A stretch of 64,000 bases of DNA from RYN-230 sp963723595 (GTDB taxonomy: Bacteria > Actinomycetota > Actinomycetes > Streptosporangiales > Streptosporangiaceae), in the NCBI GenBank assembly GCA_963723595.1, contig CAVRRQ010000001.1, forward strand, positions 496,001 to 560,000, in the 5' to 3' direction. The notes beneath the pieces are model-generated. The model was not told the origin of the DNA. It did not search any database and worked only from the letters and a program-made list of their open reading frames with translations. The stretch's first letter is position 1, and every line of letters starts with the position of its first letter. The translations under genes and the position numbers were made by a program. Below, in pieces: positions 18,873 through 27,722 of this stretch.

Positions 18873-20504
18873 TTACCTTAACTCGACCTCGACCGCTTCC
18901 CGGGTCACCGCGTCATCCGCCGGGCTGTCCAGCTGGGTCTGGGCCCCGGCCAGGTCCGCGCGCGTCACCCGGATGGCGGCGAGCACCACGATCAGGGCGA
19001 TCAGCATGATCCCGGCCGACACCTCGAACCCGCGGGAGAACCCGACCGCCAGCGCGTGGTGGTAGATGGCCAGGGTGGCCGCCTTGGCCCCGGACGTGGT
19101 GATGTGCACCGGGTGGCCGGCCTTGGCGGCGGCCGCGGCGGCCGACTTCGCGGCCTCGGCCGAGTGCCGCGCGGTGTTGGACACCACGGTCCAGGCCACG
19201 GTGCCGAGCAGGGCCAGCCCGATCGAGCCGCCGACCTGCTGGCCGACGTTGGGCAGGCTGGCCGCCAGCCCGGCGTCCCGGTCCGGGACCTTCGACAGGG
19301 CGATCAGGGTGACGGGCATGAACAGCATGCCCAGCCCGGCCGCGGTGACGATCAGCGGGCCGAGCAGCCCCCCGGCGTACGTGCTGTGCTCGGTGATCCG
19401 CGACAGCCAGAACATCCCGCCCGAGGCGATCGCCGACCCGGCGATCAGCAGCGGCCGGGCCCCGATCCGGGGCACCAGCTGGGCACTGACCCCGGCCATC
19501 ACCATGATGGTGGCCACCATCGGCAGGAAGACGATGCCGGTCTTGAGGGCGCTGTATCCCCAGACCGTCTGCACGAAGATGGTCAGGAAGAAGAACATCC
19601 CGAACATCGCGGTGCCGATGCACAGCATGATCAGGTTGGCCGCCGACCGGTTCCGGTTGCGGAAGATCCGCAGCGGCATCAGCGCGTGCGGGCTGCGCGA
19701 CTCGATGAAGACGAACGAGGCCAGCAGCACGACCGCGGCCGCGAGCGAGGCGATGACCTTGGTGTCGCCCCAGTGCGAGACGCCGTTCGGGGTGGTGGCT
19801 GCGCTGGTCAGGCCGTAGACCAGGGCGGCGAGGCCCAGCGTGCTGGTGATGGCGCCCGGCAGGTCGAACCGGCCCGGACGGCGCTCGGACTCGGCGAAAG
19901 CCCGCGGTGCGAGGATCGCGACCACGGCCCCGATCGGGACGTTGACGAACAGCACCCAGCGCCAGGACAGGTAGGTGGTGAGCAGGCCGCCGGCGATCAG
20001 GCCGACCGCGGCGCCGCCGATGCTCATCGCGGCGTAGACGCCCATCGCGCGGTTGCGCGGGGGCCCCTCCGGGAACGTGGTGGTGACCAGGGACAGGGCC
20101 GTCGGGGCGATGATGGCGCCGCCGACCCCCTGCGCGGCGCGGGCTGCCAGCAGCCAGGCCTGGGTGGTGGCGAAGCCGCCGAGCAGGGACGCCACCGAGA
20201 ACAGGATGATCCCGGCGATGAACACGCGTCGCCGGCCGAGGATGTCCCCGGCCCGGCCGCCCAGCAGCAGCAAGCCGCCGAAGGTCAGCGCGTAGGCGTT
20301 GACGACCCATTCCAGGCCGGTCCCGGAGAATCCGAGGGCGTGCTGGACGTGGGGCAGCGCGACGTTGACGATCGTCGCGTCGAGCACCACCATGAGCTGT
20401 GCGGTGGCGATGACCACCAGGGCCAGGCCAAGATGTCGTTGGACAGGGCCGGCAGCCGCGCCACCTGCGGTGGCACCCCCGGCCGCGGGCTGTGTGGAGC
20501 TCAT
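18873..20504 (-). CDS. MFS drug exporter, DHA2 (EmrB/QacA) family
   Basis: 543 residues with about 14 membrane segments, proton-driven efflux of toxic organic compounds. Family motifs are the loop 2-3 GGRAGDILGRRRVF, the TMS1 motif LMVVLDATIVNVALPHVQ, and the antiporter motif C region GVYAAMSIGGAAVGLIAGG. The region around residues 425-460, before the last helix pair, is alanine-rich (SAEAAKSAAAAAAKAG). AAGGAG lies before the ATG. It lies 152 bases downstream of a MarR-type regulator on the same strand, a common repressor-pump pairing. The substrate is unknown. Confidence 0.93.
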   Translation of the reverse strand: MSSTQPAAGGATAGGAAAGPVQRHLGLALVVIATAQLMVVLDATIVNVALPHVQHALGFSGTGLEWVVNAYALTFGGLLLLGGRAGDILGRRRVFIAGIILFSVASLLGGFATTQAWLLAARAAQGVGGAIIAPTALSLVTTTFPEGPPRNRAMGVYAAMSIGGAAVGLIAGGLLTTYLSWRWVLFVNVPIGAVVAILAPRAFAESERRPGRFDLPGAITSTLGLAALVYGLTSAATTPNGVSHWGDTKVIASLAAAVVLLASFVFIESRSPHALMPLRIFRNRNRSAANLIMLCIGTAMFGMFFFLTIFVQTVWGYSALKTGIVFLPMVATIMVMAGVSAQLVPRIGARPLLIAGSAIASGGMFWLSRITEHSTYAGGLLGPLIVTAAGLGMLFMPVTLIALSKVPDRDAGLAASLPNVGQQVGGSIGLALLGTVAWTVVSNTARHSAEAAKSAAAAAAKAGHPVHITTSGAKAATLAIYHHALAVGFSRGFEVSAGIMLIALIVVLAAIRVTRADLAGAQTQLDSPADDAVTREAVEVELR

Positions 20505-20656
20505 GCCGTCTCCTTGTCAGGGCATAGTTAACCAAGGCCGCGGCGGCTCCGCCGCGTGCGTACGTCTGTGTATGTGGGACGAAGAGAGAGGCTGCCACTC
20601 ATCGGCGTGCGCTCCGGCCGCTGCGCCGCGGCCAGGGAGCAGATCGGTGCGGCTGG

Positions 20657-21163
20657 TCAGCCGACCTTGGGAGTAGCAGCAGTGGCCAGGAAGTTAGTCA
20701 CCTCCTCGGCCGGGCAGTCAGCGGGGTTGGTGGCGCTCAGTGGCGGCGCCATCTTGTGGATCAGGTAGATCAGGGTGACGCGCTCCTCGCCGGTCAGGGA
20801 CTGGCGCCAGGGCGAGCGCTCCAGCATGGCGTGCTCCATCTGGTGCTTCATCTCCAGGCCCGCGCTGGTCAGGACCAGCCGCTTCACCCTCCGGTCGGCC
20901 GGGTCGCTTTCCCGGACCGCCAGCCCCCGCTTTTCGAGCATGTCCGCGATGCTGGTCACGAACGAGGGATCGCAATGCATGCGCTGGCCCAGTTCCTTCA
21001 TGGCCAGCGGGGCGTCGATCAGGTGCAGCGCCTTGATGAAGAAGGCCGGGACCCCGAAGTCCTTGGCCAGCGCTTCTCCCTCGGCCACCAGCCGGCCGAT
21101 CAGCCCGGCCAGGGCGTCCAGGAGGTCCAGGTCGAGCTGGCCCTCATCCGAACCCTGGTACAT
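20657..21163 (-). CDS. MarR-family transcriptional regulator
   Basis: 168 residues, a winged-helix dimer: ALHLIDAPLAMKELGQRMHC, then recognition helix CDPSFVTSIADMLEKRGLAV and wing RESDPADRRVKRLVLTSAG. ATG 21163 was chosen because GGAGG lies six bases upstream; the longer in-frame extension runs through the promoter region. It probably represses itself and the MFS exporter downstream, released by a toxic ligand (inference from context). Palindromic sites lie upstream at 21205-21262. Confidence 0.92.
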   Translation of the reverse strand: MYQGSDEGQLDLDLLDALAGLIGRLVAEGEALAKDFGVPAFFIKALHLIDAPLAMKELGQRMHCDPSFVTSIADMLEKRGLAVRESDPADRRVKRLVLTSAGLEMKHQMEHAMLERSPWRQSLTGEERVTLIYLIHKMAPPLSATNPADCPAEEVTNFLATAATPKVG

Positions 21164-21204
21164 GGTGCCTCCTGCCTCCCCCCGGGCTGTTACGGCGACG
21201 GCCC

Positions 21205-21262
21205 CTGAGTCGCTCAATAGTTGAGTAGCTCAAACATAGACCAGATTGCTTGAGTAGGTCAA
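21205..21262. promoter_or_regulatory. Three operator-like palindromes upstream of the MarR gene
   Basis: TTGAGTAGCTCAA (21221-21233) is a perfect dyad with 5-base arms. Near-copies CTGAGTCGCTCAA (21205-21217) and TTGAGTAGGTCAA (21250-21262) flank it. The sites start 16 and 29 bases apart and lie 42-99 bases before the MarR start, between that gene and the divergent flavin oxidase gene. Confidence 0.65.
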
Positions 21263-21422
21263 ATTCTTTCCGCAACGAAGATCCGGCCGGCTTTCTGTAG
21301 TTACGCACAACCACAGAGTGATATTTCGCGTCTGTATAAGTATCGGGGCCGCTCGTTGCCCCCGGCGCGAGCCTGGCCGGGCTGGTGACGGGAGCGAAGG
21401 TGGCGGGAAACTGGGGGCATCC

Positions 21423-23081
21423 ATGGGCAGCGAAATCCGGCCGTACCACGACGAGGCGGGCTCCGGCCCCTGGCCCGGGACAGGCCCGGGGACACGGGAG
21501 AACGGGAGGCCCGGGGAGGATCCGGAGCCAGGTCCGGCCCGGCGGCGCTTCCTGGCCATGGCCGGAGTCGCGGCGGGCGCGGTCCCGCTGACCGGGATGC
21601 TGGGCGGCCACCACACGGCCCAGGCGCCGACGGCCGGCCCGGGGACCGGGGACTGGGTGGCGTTGCGCGCTGCGCTGTCCACGCACAAACTGATCCGCCC
21701 GGGGATGAAGGTCTACCCGGCCTCGAAGGAACTCTTCGACCCGCGATTCGACTACAAGCGGCCGGCCGGCATCGCGTACTGCGCCAGCCCTCCCGACGTG
21801 AGTGCCTGCCTGGCCTTCGTCCGGAAGTTCGGGCTGCCCGTCGCGGCGCGGTCCGGCGGGCACAGCTACGCGGGCTGGTCCAGCACGACGGGGCTCATGG
21901 TGGACGTGACCGCGATGAACTCGTTCCAGGTCGGGAAAGGGCAGACCGTCCGGGTTGGCAGCGGCCTGCACCTTATCGACCTGTACAGCCGGCTCGCCGC
22001 GCACGGCCTGGCCGTGCCCGGCGGCTCATGCGCCACGGTGGGGATCGCCGGCCTCACCCTCGGCGGCGGGGTCGGGGTGCTGGGCCGGGCCTACGGGCTG
22101 ACCAGCGACGCGCTGGAGTCGGTGCAGATCGTCACGGCCGACGGCACGGTCCGGACCTGCAGCGCGTCCAGCAGCAGCGACCTGTTCTGGGCCTGCCAGG
22201 GCGGGGGCGGCGGCAACTTCGGCATCGCCACCGCGTTCACGTTCCGTACCCACCGCCTGTCCCGGCTGGTGGTGTTCTTCCTGTCCTGGCCCTGGTCACA
22301 GGCGGCCAAGGTGGTGGCGGGCTGGCAATCCTGGGCCCCGTACCAGCCGGACGCCCTGTGGTCCAACCTGCACATGTCGGCGGCGCAGCGCGGCGGGACG
22401 CCGGTCATCCAGGTCGGCGGTACCTACCTGGGCAGCGTGGCGGGCTGCCAGCAGCTGCTGCGCGTGCTGTACGCGCGGGTCGGCTCCGCGCCGTCCGGGC
22501 AGCCCTTCGTGGCCGAGAAGACCTATCAGCAGGCGATGATGCTCGAGGCGGGCTGCGCGAACCTGTCCGTGTCCGAGTGCCATCTGCCGTCCCAGACGCC
22601 GAACGGCAAGCTGGTCCGCGTCCCGTCCTACGCCAAATCTGACTTCTTCACCCGCAAGATCCCGGCCGCGGGCATCCGCGCGCTGGTGGCGGGCATCGAG
22701 CGGATGCGAGGCGTGCGCGGCGCCGCGGGCGGCGTCGGCGCGATCGCCTTCGATGCGTTCGGCGGGGCGCTGAACCGGCCCAGCCCGTCCTCGACCGCGT
22801 TCGTGCACCGCGACTCGCTGTTCGGGGCCCAGTACTCGACCAGCTGGAACGAGGGCGGCTCGGCCTCCGGGGTGTCCCGCCAGCACGACTGGATCCGCTC
22901 CTACTACGCGTCGATGCGGCCGTGGGCGAGCGGGCAGTGCTACCAGAACTACCTGGACCCGGACCTGAAGAACTGGCGGCAGGCCTACTACGGCGCGAAC
23001 TACGCGCGGCTGGCCCGGATCAAGAAGACCTACGACCCGCACCAGGTGTTCCAGTTCCCCCAGGGGATCACCCCGGCCTGA
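21423..23081 (+). CDS. Tat-exported berberine-bridge-type FAD oxidoreductase
   Basis: 552 residues. A twin-arginine signal (RRRFLAMAGVAAGAVPLTG, about residues 40-60) predicts export in folded form. The FAD-binding PP-loop follows, with ARSGGHSYAGWSSTTGLMVD holding the His for 8-alpha flavin attachment and GGSCATVGIAGLTLGGG holding the Cys for 6-S attachment, so bicovalent FAD is expected. The C-terminal BBE segment is YQNYLDPDLKNWRQAYYGAN with RIKKTYDPHQVFQFPQG. Such enzymes oxidise sugars, alkaloids or phenolics with O2. The substrate is unknown. ATG 21423 follows a GGGGG stretch; the in-frame extension to 21318 covers the operator region and is not used. Confidence 0.92.
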   Translation: MGSEIRPYHDEAGSGPWPGTGPGTRENGRPGEDPEPGPARRRFLAMAGVAAGAVPLTGMLGGHHTAQAPTAGPGTGDWVALRAALSTHKLIRPGMKVYPASKELFDPRFDYKRPAGIAYCASPPDVSACLAFVRKFGLPVAARSGGHSYAGWSSTTGLMVDVTAMNSFQVGKGQTVRVGSGLHLIDLYSRLAAHGLAVPGGSCATVGIAGLTLGGGVGVLGRAYGLTSDALESVQIVTADGTVRTCSASSSSDLFWACQGGGGGNFGIATAFTFRTHRLSRLVVFFLSWPWSQAAKVVAGWQSWAPYQPDALWSNLHMSAAQRGGTPVIQVGGTYLGSVAGCQQLLRVLYARVGSAPSGQPFVAEKTYQQAMMLEAGCANLSVSECHLPSQTPNGKLVRVPSYAKSDFFTRKIPAAGIRALVAGIERMRGVRGAAGGVGAIAFDAFGGALNRPSPSSTAFVHRDSLFGAQYSTSWNEGGSASGVSRQHDWIRSYYASMRPWASGQCYQNYLDPDLKNWRQAYYGANYARLARIKKTYDPHQVFQFPQGITPA

Positions 23082-23088
23082 GCCCGGG

Positions 23089-23298
23089 TCACTTGCCCTT
23101 GAGCCAGATACGAAGCACCACGTACACGGCGACTCCGACCAGCAGCATCGCCCCGCGTGCCTTCCACGCCGCTCTCGAGGCGGCGTCGGCCAGCACCCGG
23201 GCCGATCTGGCCGAGCCCTCCCAGCGCCGCCACCGGGCAAAGTAGTACCCGAGCATCAGGGCGACGATGACGGCCACCACAGCCGCGTCGCTTGTCAT
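23089..23298 (-). CDS. Small two-segment membrane protein
   Basis: 69 residues with two hydrophobic helices (VVAVIVALMLGYYFA and GAMLLVGVAVYVVLRIWL) separated by a basic, helical linker and ending WLKGK. No family recognised. It converges on the flavin oxidase gene, whose stop lies 7 bases from its own. Confidence 0.6.
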   Translation of the reverse strand: MTSDAAVVAVIVALMLGYYFARWRRWEGSARSARVLADAASRAAWKARGAMLLVGVAVYVVLRIWLKGK

Positions 23299-23381
23299 AG
23301 TCCTTAGTCTGCTACGTTTCCGCGCGCTTCACCTGCAACGCCGGGCGGGAGATACGGAATCGGCTGGCGCGCGGTGGCAGG

Positions 23382-24410
23382 TCAGCTCTGGCTCGACGCG
23401 GCCCAGATGTTGATCCCGGCCTCGACCGCGTGCCGGTCGATCGCGGCCAGCTCCGCCGCGGTGAACGACGTCCGGCCCGCGGCGGCGAGGTTTTCCTCGA
23501 GCTGCCCGACGCTGCTCGCCCCGATGAGCGCCGAGGTGACCCGGTCATCGCGCAGGGTCCAGCTGATGGCCATCTGCGCCAGGGACTGGCCGCGCTCGCG
23601 GGCGATCTCGTTGAGGGCCCGGACGTGGGCCAGGGTCTGCTCGGTGATCTGGTCACGGCTGAGCGAGTCATTGCGCGACGCCCGGGAATCGTCCGGCACG
23701 CCATTGAGGTATTTAGTGGTCAGCAGCCCCTGGGCCAGCGGCGAGAACGCGATGCAGCCGATCCCTTCCTCGCCGAGCGTGTCCAGCACTTCCTCCTCGA
23801 TCCAGCGGTTGAGCAGGGAGTAAGACGGCTGGTGGATGAGCAGCGGCACCCCCAGCTCGCGCAGGATGGCAGCGGCCTCCCGGGTCCGTTCCGCGGAGTA
23901 GGAGGAGATGCCGGCGTACAGGGCCCGGCCCGAGGTGACCGCCGTGGCCAGCGCGCCCATGGTCTCCTCGAGCGGGGTATCCGGATCGGCGCGGTGGCTG
24001 TAGAAGATGTCCACGTACTCCAGGCCCAACCGGCTCAGCGACTGGTCGAGGCTGGCCAGCAGGTACTTGCGGGATCCCCGGTCGCCGTACGGGCCGGGCC
24101 ACATGTCGTAGCCGGCCTTGGTCGAGATGATGAGCTCGTCCCGGTACGGCCGCAGGTCCTCGCGCAGGATCCGGCCGAAGTTGATCTCGGCGGAACCGTA
24201 CGGCGGGCCGTAGTTGTTGGCCAGGTCGAAATGGGTCACGCCGAGGTCGAACGCGCGCCGCAGGATGGCCCGCTGGGTGTCAATGGTCCGGTCGTCACCG
24301 AAGTTCTGCCAGAGTCCGAGAGACACCTCGGGGAGCTCGATCCCGCTGCGCCCGCAGCGGCGGTAGGGCATCTTTTCCTCGTACCGGTCCTCGGCAGCTA
24401 CGTAGGTCAT
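23382..24410 (-). CDS. Aldo/keto reductase of the YghZ/MgrA type
   Basis: 342 residues, closely like E. coli YghZ (346), which reduces L-glyceraldehyde 3-phosphate and methylglyoxal. The N-terminus (YRRCGRSGIELPEVSLGLWQ) lines up with YghZ from its first residues. Catalytic motifs are HFDLANNYGPPYGSAE (Asp, Tyr), IISTKAGYDMWPGPYG (Lys) and DIFYSHRADPDTP (His), with cofactor site ALIGASSVGQLEENLAA. The start at ATG 24410 lacks a ribosome site but is supported by the aligned N-terminus. It is divergent from the dienelactone hydrolase gene. Confidence 0.93.
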   Translation of the reverse strand: MTYVAAEDRYEEKMPYRRCGRSGIELPEVSLGLWQNFGDDRTIDTQRAILRRAFDLGVTHFDLANNYGPPYGSAEINFGRILREDLRPYRDELIISTKAGYDMWPGPYGDRGSRKYLLASLDQSLSRLGLEYVDIFYSHRADPDTPLEETMGALATAVTSGRALYAGISSYSAERTREAAAILRELGVPLLIHQPSYSLLNRWIEEEVLDTLGEEGIGCIAFSPLAQGLLTTKYLNGVPDDSRASRNDSLSRDQITEQTLAHVRALNEIARERGQSLAQMAISWTLRDDRVTSALIGASSVGQLEENLAAAGRTSFTAAELAAIDRHAVEAGINIWAASSQS

Positions 24411-24462
24411 GGGAGGAGTCTGCCACTGGCCTCGCCTGCGGGGGACGGCTGGCAGGATGTGA

Positions 24463-24482
24463 TAGTTGCCTAGGCACAAGTA
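24463..24482. promoter_or_regulatory. Operator-like dyad between divergent genes
   Basis: TAGTTGCCTAGGCACAAGTA is an imperfect palindrome around CCTAGG, with TTG...CAA outer arms. It lies in the 168-base gap between the YghZ-like reductase and dienelactone hydrolase genes, placed to affect both. The regulator is not adjacent; MarR/HxlR-type proteins bind sites of this kind. Confidence 0.45.
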
Positions 24483-24578
24483 ACAAGCCCGGCCGCGCCG
24501 CAATCGAGTGCGGCGGCGTGGCCCGGCAACAGCAATGCAGCGCGGCAAGACGACGACCCACGGGAAGTAGGGCGCTTC

Positions 24579-25337
24579 ATGTATGACGCGATTCAGGCGG
24601 AGACCATCAGCCTGGCCGGGGCCGGCGGGGACCAGATAGAGGCGTATCTGGGCCGCCCGCTCGGACCTGGCCCGTTCGGCAGTGTCGTGGTCATCCATCA
24701 CATGCCCGGGTACGACGAGCAGACCAAGGAGATCACCAGGACGTTCGCGGTGCACGGCTACAACGCCGTGTGCCCCAACCTGTACTGGCGTGAGGCACCC
24801 GGGGCCAGCCCGGACGACGCGGCCGCCACCGCGCGGGCCGCGGGTGGCGTGCCGGATGAGCGGCTGGTCGGCGACGTGGGCGGTGCGGTCGCGTACCTGC
24901 GGGCGATGCCGAACTCCAACGGCAAGGCCGGCACGATCGGCTACTGCTCCGGCGGCCGGCAGTCGTTCCTGGCCGCCGTGAGCCTGCCGCTGGACGCGGC
25001 GGTGGACTGCTACGGCGCGTTCGTGGTCGGCAAGCCCCCCGAGGGCATGCCGCTCAAGGTCGGCCCGATCGTGGACCAGACCCCGAACCTGTCCTGCCCG
25101 CTGCTCGGGCTGTTCGGCGCGGAGGACTCTCATCCCTCGCCGGAACAGGTGGCCGAGCTGGAGAAGGCCCTGGTCGAGGCGGGCAAGACGTTCGAGTTCC
25201 ACCAGTACGAGGGGGCCGGGCACGCCTTCTTCGCCGTGAACCGGCCCTCGTACCGCCCCGAGGCCGCCAACGATGGCTGGCAGAAGATCTGGGACTTCTT
25301 CGGCCGCTACCTGGCCGGTCCCAACCCGGCCAGCTGA
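24579..25337 (+). CDS. Dienelactone hydrolase-family protein
   Basis: 252 residues, alpha/beta-hydrolase fold. The catalytic triad can be placed: Cys in GTIGYCSGGRQ, Asp in FGAEDSHPSPEQ and His in YEGAGHAFFAV. These hydrolyse dienelactones or related lactones/esters in aromatic degradation, but many members have other substrates and no catechol genes are nearby. It is followed 15 bases later by a DUF6295 gene, probably one transcript. Confidence 0.93.
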   Translation: MYDAIQAETISLAGAGGDQIEAYLGRPLGPGPFGSVVVIHHMPGYDEQTKEITRTFAVHGYNAVCPNLYWREAPGASPDDAAATARAAGGVPDERLVGDVGGAVAYLRAMPNSNGKAGTIGYCSGGRQSFLAAVSLPLDAAVDCYGAFVVGKPPEGMPLKVGPIVDQTPNLSCPLLGLFGAEDSHPSPEQVAELEKALVEAGKTFEFHQYEGAGHAFFAVNRPSYRPEAANDGWQKIWDFFGRYLAGPNPAS

Positions 25338-25352
25338 GAGAGGAGACCAGTC

Positions 25353-25637
25353 ATGTGCACGTATCTCACCGAGAAGGTCGACGTCACCGGCAGCGGCAAG
25401 GGCGGGGCCGGGTGGTTCACGCTCAGCGAGGCGAGCGTGTACTTCGATCATCCGGTGCACGCGCCGGCGGAGCACACGCTGAACATCGACTTCCTCAACC
25501 CCGGGCAGGGTCCGTCGGCCCGGGTGGCCGTGGAGCTGAGTGCCGAGTCGGCCCGGGCCCTCGCCGAGGCCATCCAGGCCACGCTGGCGTCCGCCCCGCC
25601 GGGGCTCGTCGAGTCGGCGTCAGCCGGGCATCCCTGA
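25353..25637 (+). CDS. DUF6295-family small protein
   Basis: 94 residues starting MCTYLTEKVDVTGSGKGGAG, with YFDHPVHAPAEHTLNIDFLN in the middle and a C-terminal helix SARALAEAIQATLA. This matches the DUF6295 proteins of actinomycetes as I remember them, which are often next to dienelactone hydrolases. Function unknown. GAGGAG precedes ATG 25353. Confidence 0.8.
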   Translation: MCTYLTEKVDVTGSGKGGAGWFTLSEASVYFDHPVHAPAEHTLNIDFLNPGQGPSARVAVELSAESARALAEAIQATLASAPPGLVESASAGHP

Positions 25638-25816
25638 CGGGCCCGCTTTTGACGAGCCGGCTTCTGGCTGGCGGCCGGCTTTCTGGCTGGCCAGCCTTAT
25701 CGGGCCAGTCGCACTGCCCAAGCCCGCCCGCCCGGACGGGCCCGGACTGTCGGTGTGCCGTGCCAGTATCGGGACTGGCGGCATCCCGGCAACCCCAGGG
25801 CCGCCTGGGCGGGAGC

Positions 25817-25835
25817 GCCCTCGTGACACGAGGGC
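25817..25835. repeat. 19-bp palindrome upstream of the clamp paralogue
   Basis: GCCCTCGTG-A-CACGAGGGC, 9-base perfect arms, 39 bases before the ATG of the beta-clamp paralogue. It could be an operator or a leader hairpin. The rest of the gap from 25638 holds no gene that I can support. Confidence 0.5.
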
Positions 25836-25874
25836 CGGAACGTCCTCGTGAAGATGGTGGCGGAGGGTGCGGAC

Positions 25875-27328
25875 ATGAAAATCAGGGTCGATCGGGACGT
25901 GCTGGCCGAGGCGCTGGCCTGGGTGGCGCGCGCCCTGCCCACGCGGCCGGTGGTCCCGGTCCTGTCTGGCCTGCGCCTGGATGCCGGGACGGGCCTGACC
26001 TTGTCCTGCTTCGACTACGAGGTTTCCGCGACCGCGCAGATCGAGGCCGAGATCGGGGAACCCGGCACCGTCATCGTCCCGGGCCGGCTGCTCGCCGAGA
26101 TCACCCGCAGCCTGCCGGCTCTCGCCGTCGAGATCACCACGGACGCCGACTCGGTGAACCTGACCTGCGGGAGCGCGGAGTTCACCCTGTTCGCGCTGCC
26201 CGCCGAGGAGTACCCCGATCTTCCCGCCCCGCCGCCGCTGGCCGGCACCGTGGACGGCGGCGTCCTGGGCGCGGCCATCAGCCAGGTCGGGCCGGCAGCG
26301 AGCCGGGACGACACGCTGCCCATGCTCACCGGGGTCTGCCTGGACATCGACGGGAGGACCCTCACGCTGGCCGCAACCGACCGGTACCGCCTGGCCGTGC
26401 GGGAGACGCCGTGGGAGCCGGTGCAGCCGGGACTGCGCGCCGCGGCCCTGGTCCCCGCGCGGACGCTGGCCGACGCGGCCCGGGCGATGACCCCCGGGGT
26501 CCCGGTCTCGGTCGCCTTCGGGCCCGGGGCACCCGGCGCCAAGCCCGGGGACGAGCCCAGGCCCGCCGAAGGCATGATCAGCTTCGGGATCGGCGGCCGG
26601 CGGCTGACCACCCGGCTGATCGGCGGCGAGTTCATCCGGTACCGGTCCCGCTTCCCGACCGAGTTCGGCGGCCGCGCGGATGTGCCGCCCGGGCCGTTCA
26701 CCGAGGCGGTCCGCCGGGTGTCCCTGGTCGCCGACCGGGCCAGCCCGGTCCGGCTCACGTTCGGTCCCGGCCAGGTGCTGATCGAGGCCCAGACCGAGGG
26801 CCGGGCCCGCGCGGTCGAGACGGTCCCCGCCGACTTCCGCGGTGAGGAGCCCGTGATCGCGTTCAACCCGCACTACCTGCTCGACGGCCTCGTCGCGGCG
26901 GCTGTGCCAGGCCAGCCCCGGCCCCAGGCCGGTGACCCCGGCGGTACCGGCTCAGGCCGGGAGAGCGGCGCCGGCACCGGCGACCAGACCAGTGCGGGCC
27001 GGGCCAGCGCCGGCCGGGACAGCGCGGACCCGGCCAGTGCGGACCCGGCCAGTGCGGACCCGGCCAGTGCGGACCCGGCGAGCAGCGACTCGGGGAGCAC
27101 CGATCCTGCGAGCACCGGCCCGGGGAGCACCGACCCGGCCGGAACCGGGCCGCCGGCACCGGGCCGGCCGATCCCGGTCTGCTCAGGATCGAGTTCACCA
27201 GCCCGGCCAAGCCCGCGCTGATCACCCGGGTCAGTTCCCGGGCTGATCCCGACGGTGCGACGGAGGAGCCCGGTACCGCGGACTTCCGCTACCTGGTCGT
27301 GCCCCTGCGGTCCGCGGTCCGGTCCTGA
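25875..27328 (+). CDS. DNA polymerase III beta-clamp paralogue, C-terminus in shifted frame
   Basis: Sliding-clamp family. Domain 1: KIRVDRDVLAEALAWVARAL and VPVLSGLRLDAGTGLTLSCF. Domain 2: LPMLTGVCLDIDGRTLTLAA and TDRYRLAVRE. Domain 3: FNPHYLLDGLVA and, in another frame, VLLRIEFTSPAKPALIT then DFRYLVVPLR. The last part needs one missing base near 27,179. Between YLLDGLVA and LRIEF sits an unusual insert of about 95 residues rich in Pro/Ala/Ser/Asp, with a 15-bp tandem repeat. The true replicative dnaN normally lies near the origin with dnaA, and no such context exists here, so this is likely a second clamp. ATG 25875 has GGAGG at 8 bases. Confidence 0.88.
27031..27075 (+). repeat. 15-bp in-frame tandem repeat (PASAD) inside the clamp paralogue
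   Basis: cggccagtgcggacc repeats three times exactly (27031, 27046, 27061), with degenerate copies on both sides (27016-27030 and 27076-27090). In frame it encodes repeated Pro-Ala-Ser-Ala-Asp inside domain 3 of the clamp fold. Confidence 0.9.
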
Positions 27329-27394
27329 CCCCCGCGCCTGGCCGGGTCAGGCGAGCCTCACATGGGCCTCGTGGAGCTGATCCTCGTCAGCTGA

Positions 27395-27664
27395 GGCAAC
27401 CCGGCGAACCTGTGGAAGCTTCCGCCCCAGGAAGCTGCCCAGCGATACGTCGACTGCCTCGGCGGGGCCGACGCAGTCGTGGCCAAGGCCCGGCAGTACA
27501 CCGATGCGGGCGATCTGCGGTTCGCCGCTGAGCTGCTCAACCACGCGGTCTTCGCCGACCCGGGACACACTGAGGCCCGGCAGTTGTTAGCCGCGATCTA
27601 CGATCAGCTCGGCTATGGTGCGGAGAACGGGCGGTCGAGGCGCCTGAGTACTTCAGCTCGGTAG
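27395..27664 (+). pseudogene. Remnant of an alkylsulfatase (SdsA1-like) dimerisation domain
   Basis: The translation GNPANLWKLPPQEAAQRYVD, then GGADAVVAKARQYTDAGDLR, then FAAELLNHAVFADPGHTEAR and LAAIYDQLGYGAENG is unmistakably the dimerisation-domain start of linear primary-alkylsulfatases. The metallo-beta-lactamase domain that should precede it is absent: a stop lies immediately upstream, at 27392-27394. The sterol-carrier domain that should follow is missing, and the frame ends in a stop at 27664. This fills most of the 394-base gap between the clamp paralogue and the next gene. Confidence 0.75.
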
Positions 27665-27722
27665 AGGATGCGGTGGACGCGGTGCGCCCGGCACCCTCCG
27701 CCCTGCCCGGGAAGGAAGGGTA

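Noticed and set aside
19056..20531. A 491-codon open frame antisense to the MFS gene
   Set aside because: Low-complexity Gly/Asp/Gln/Arg text typical of antisense shadows; the MFS protein explains the region.
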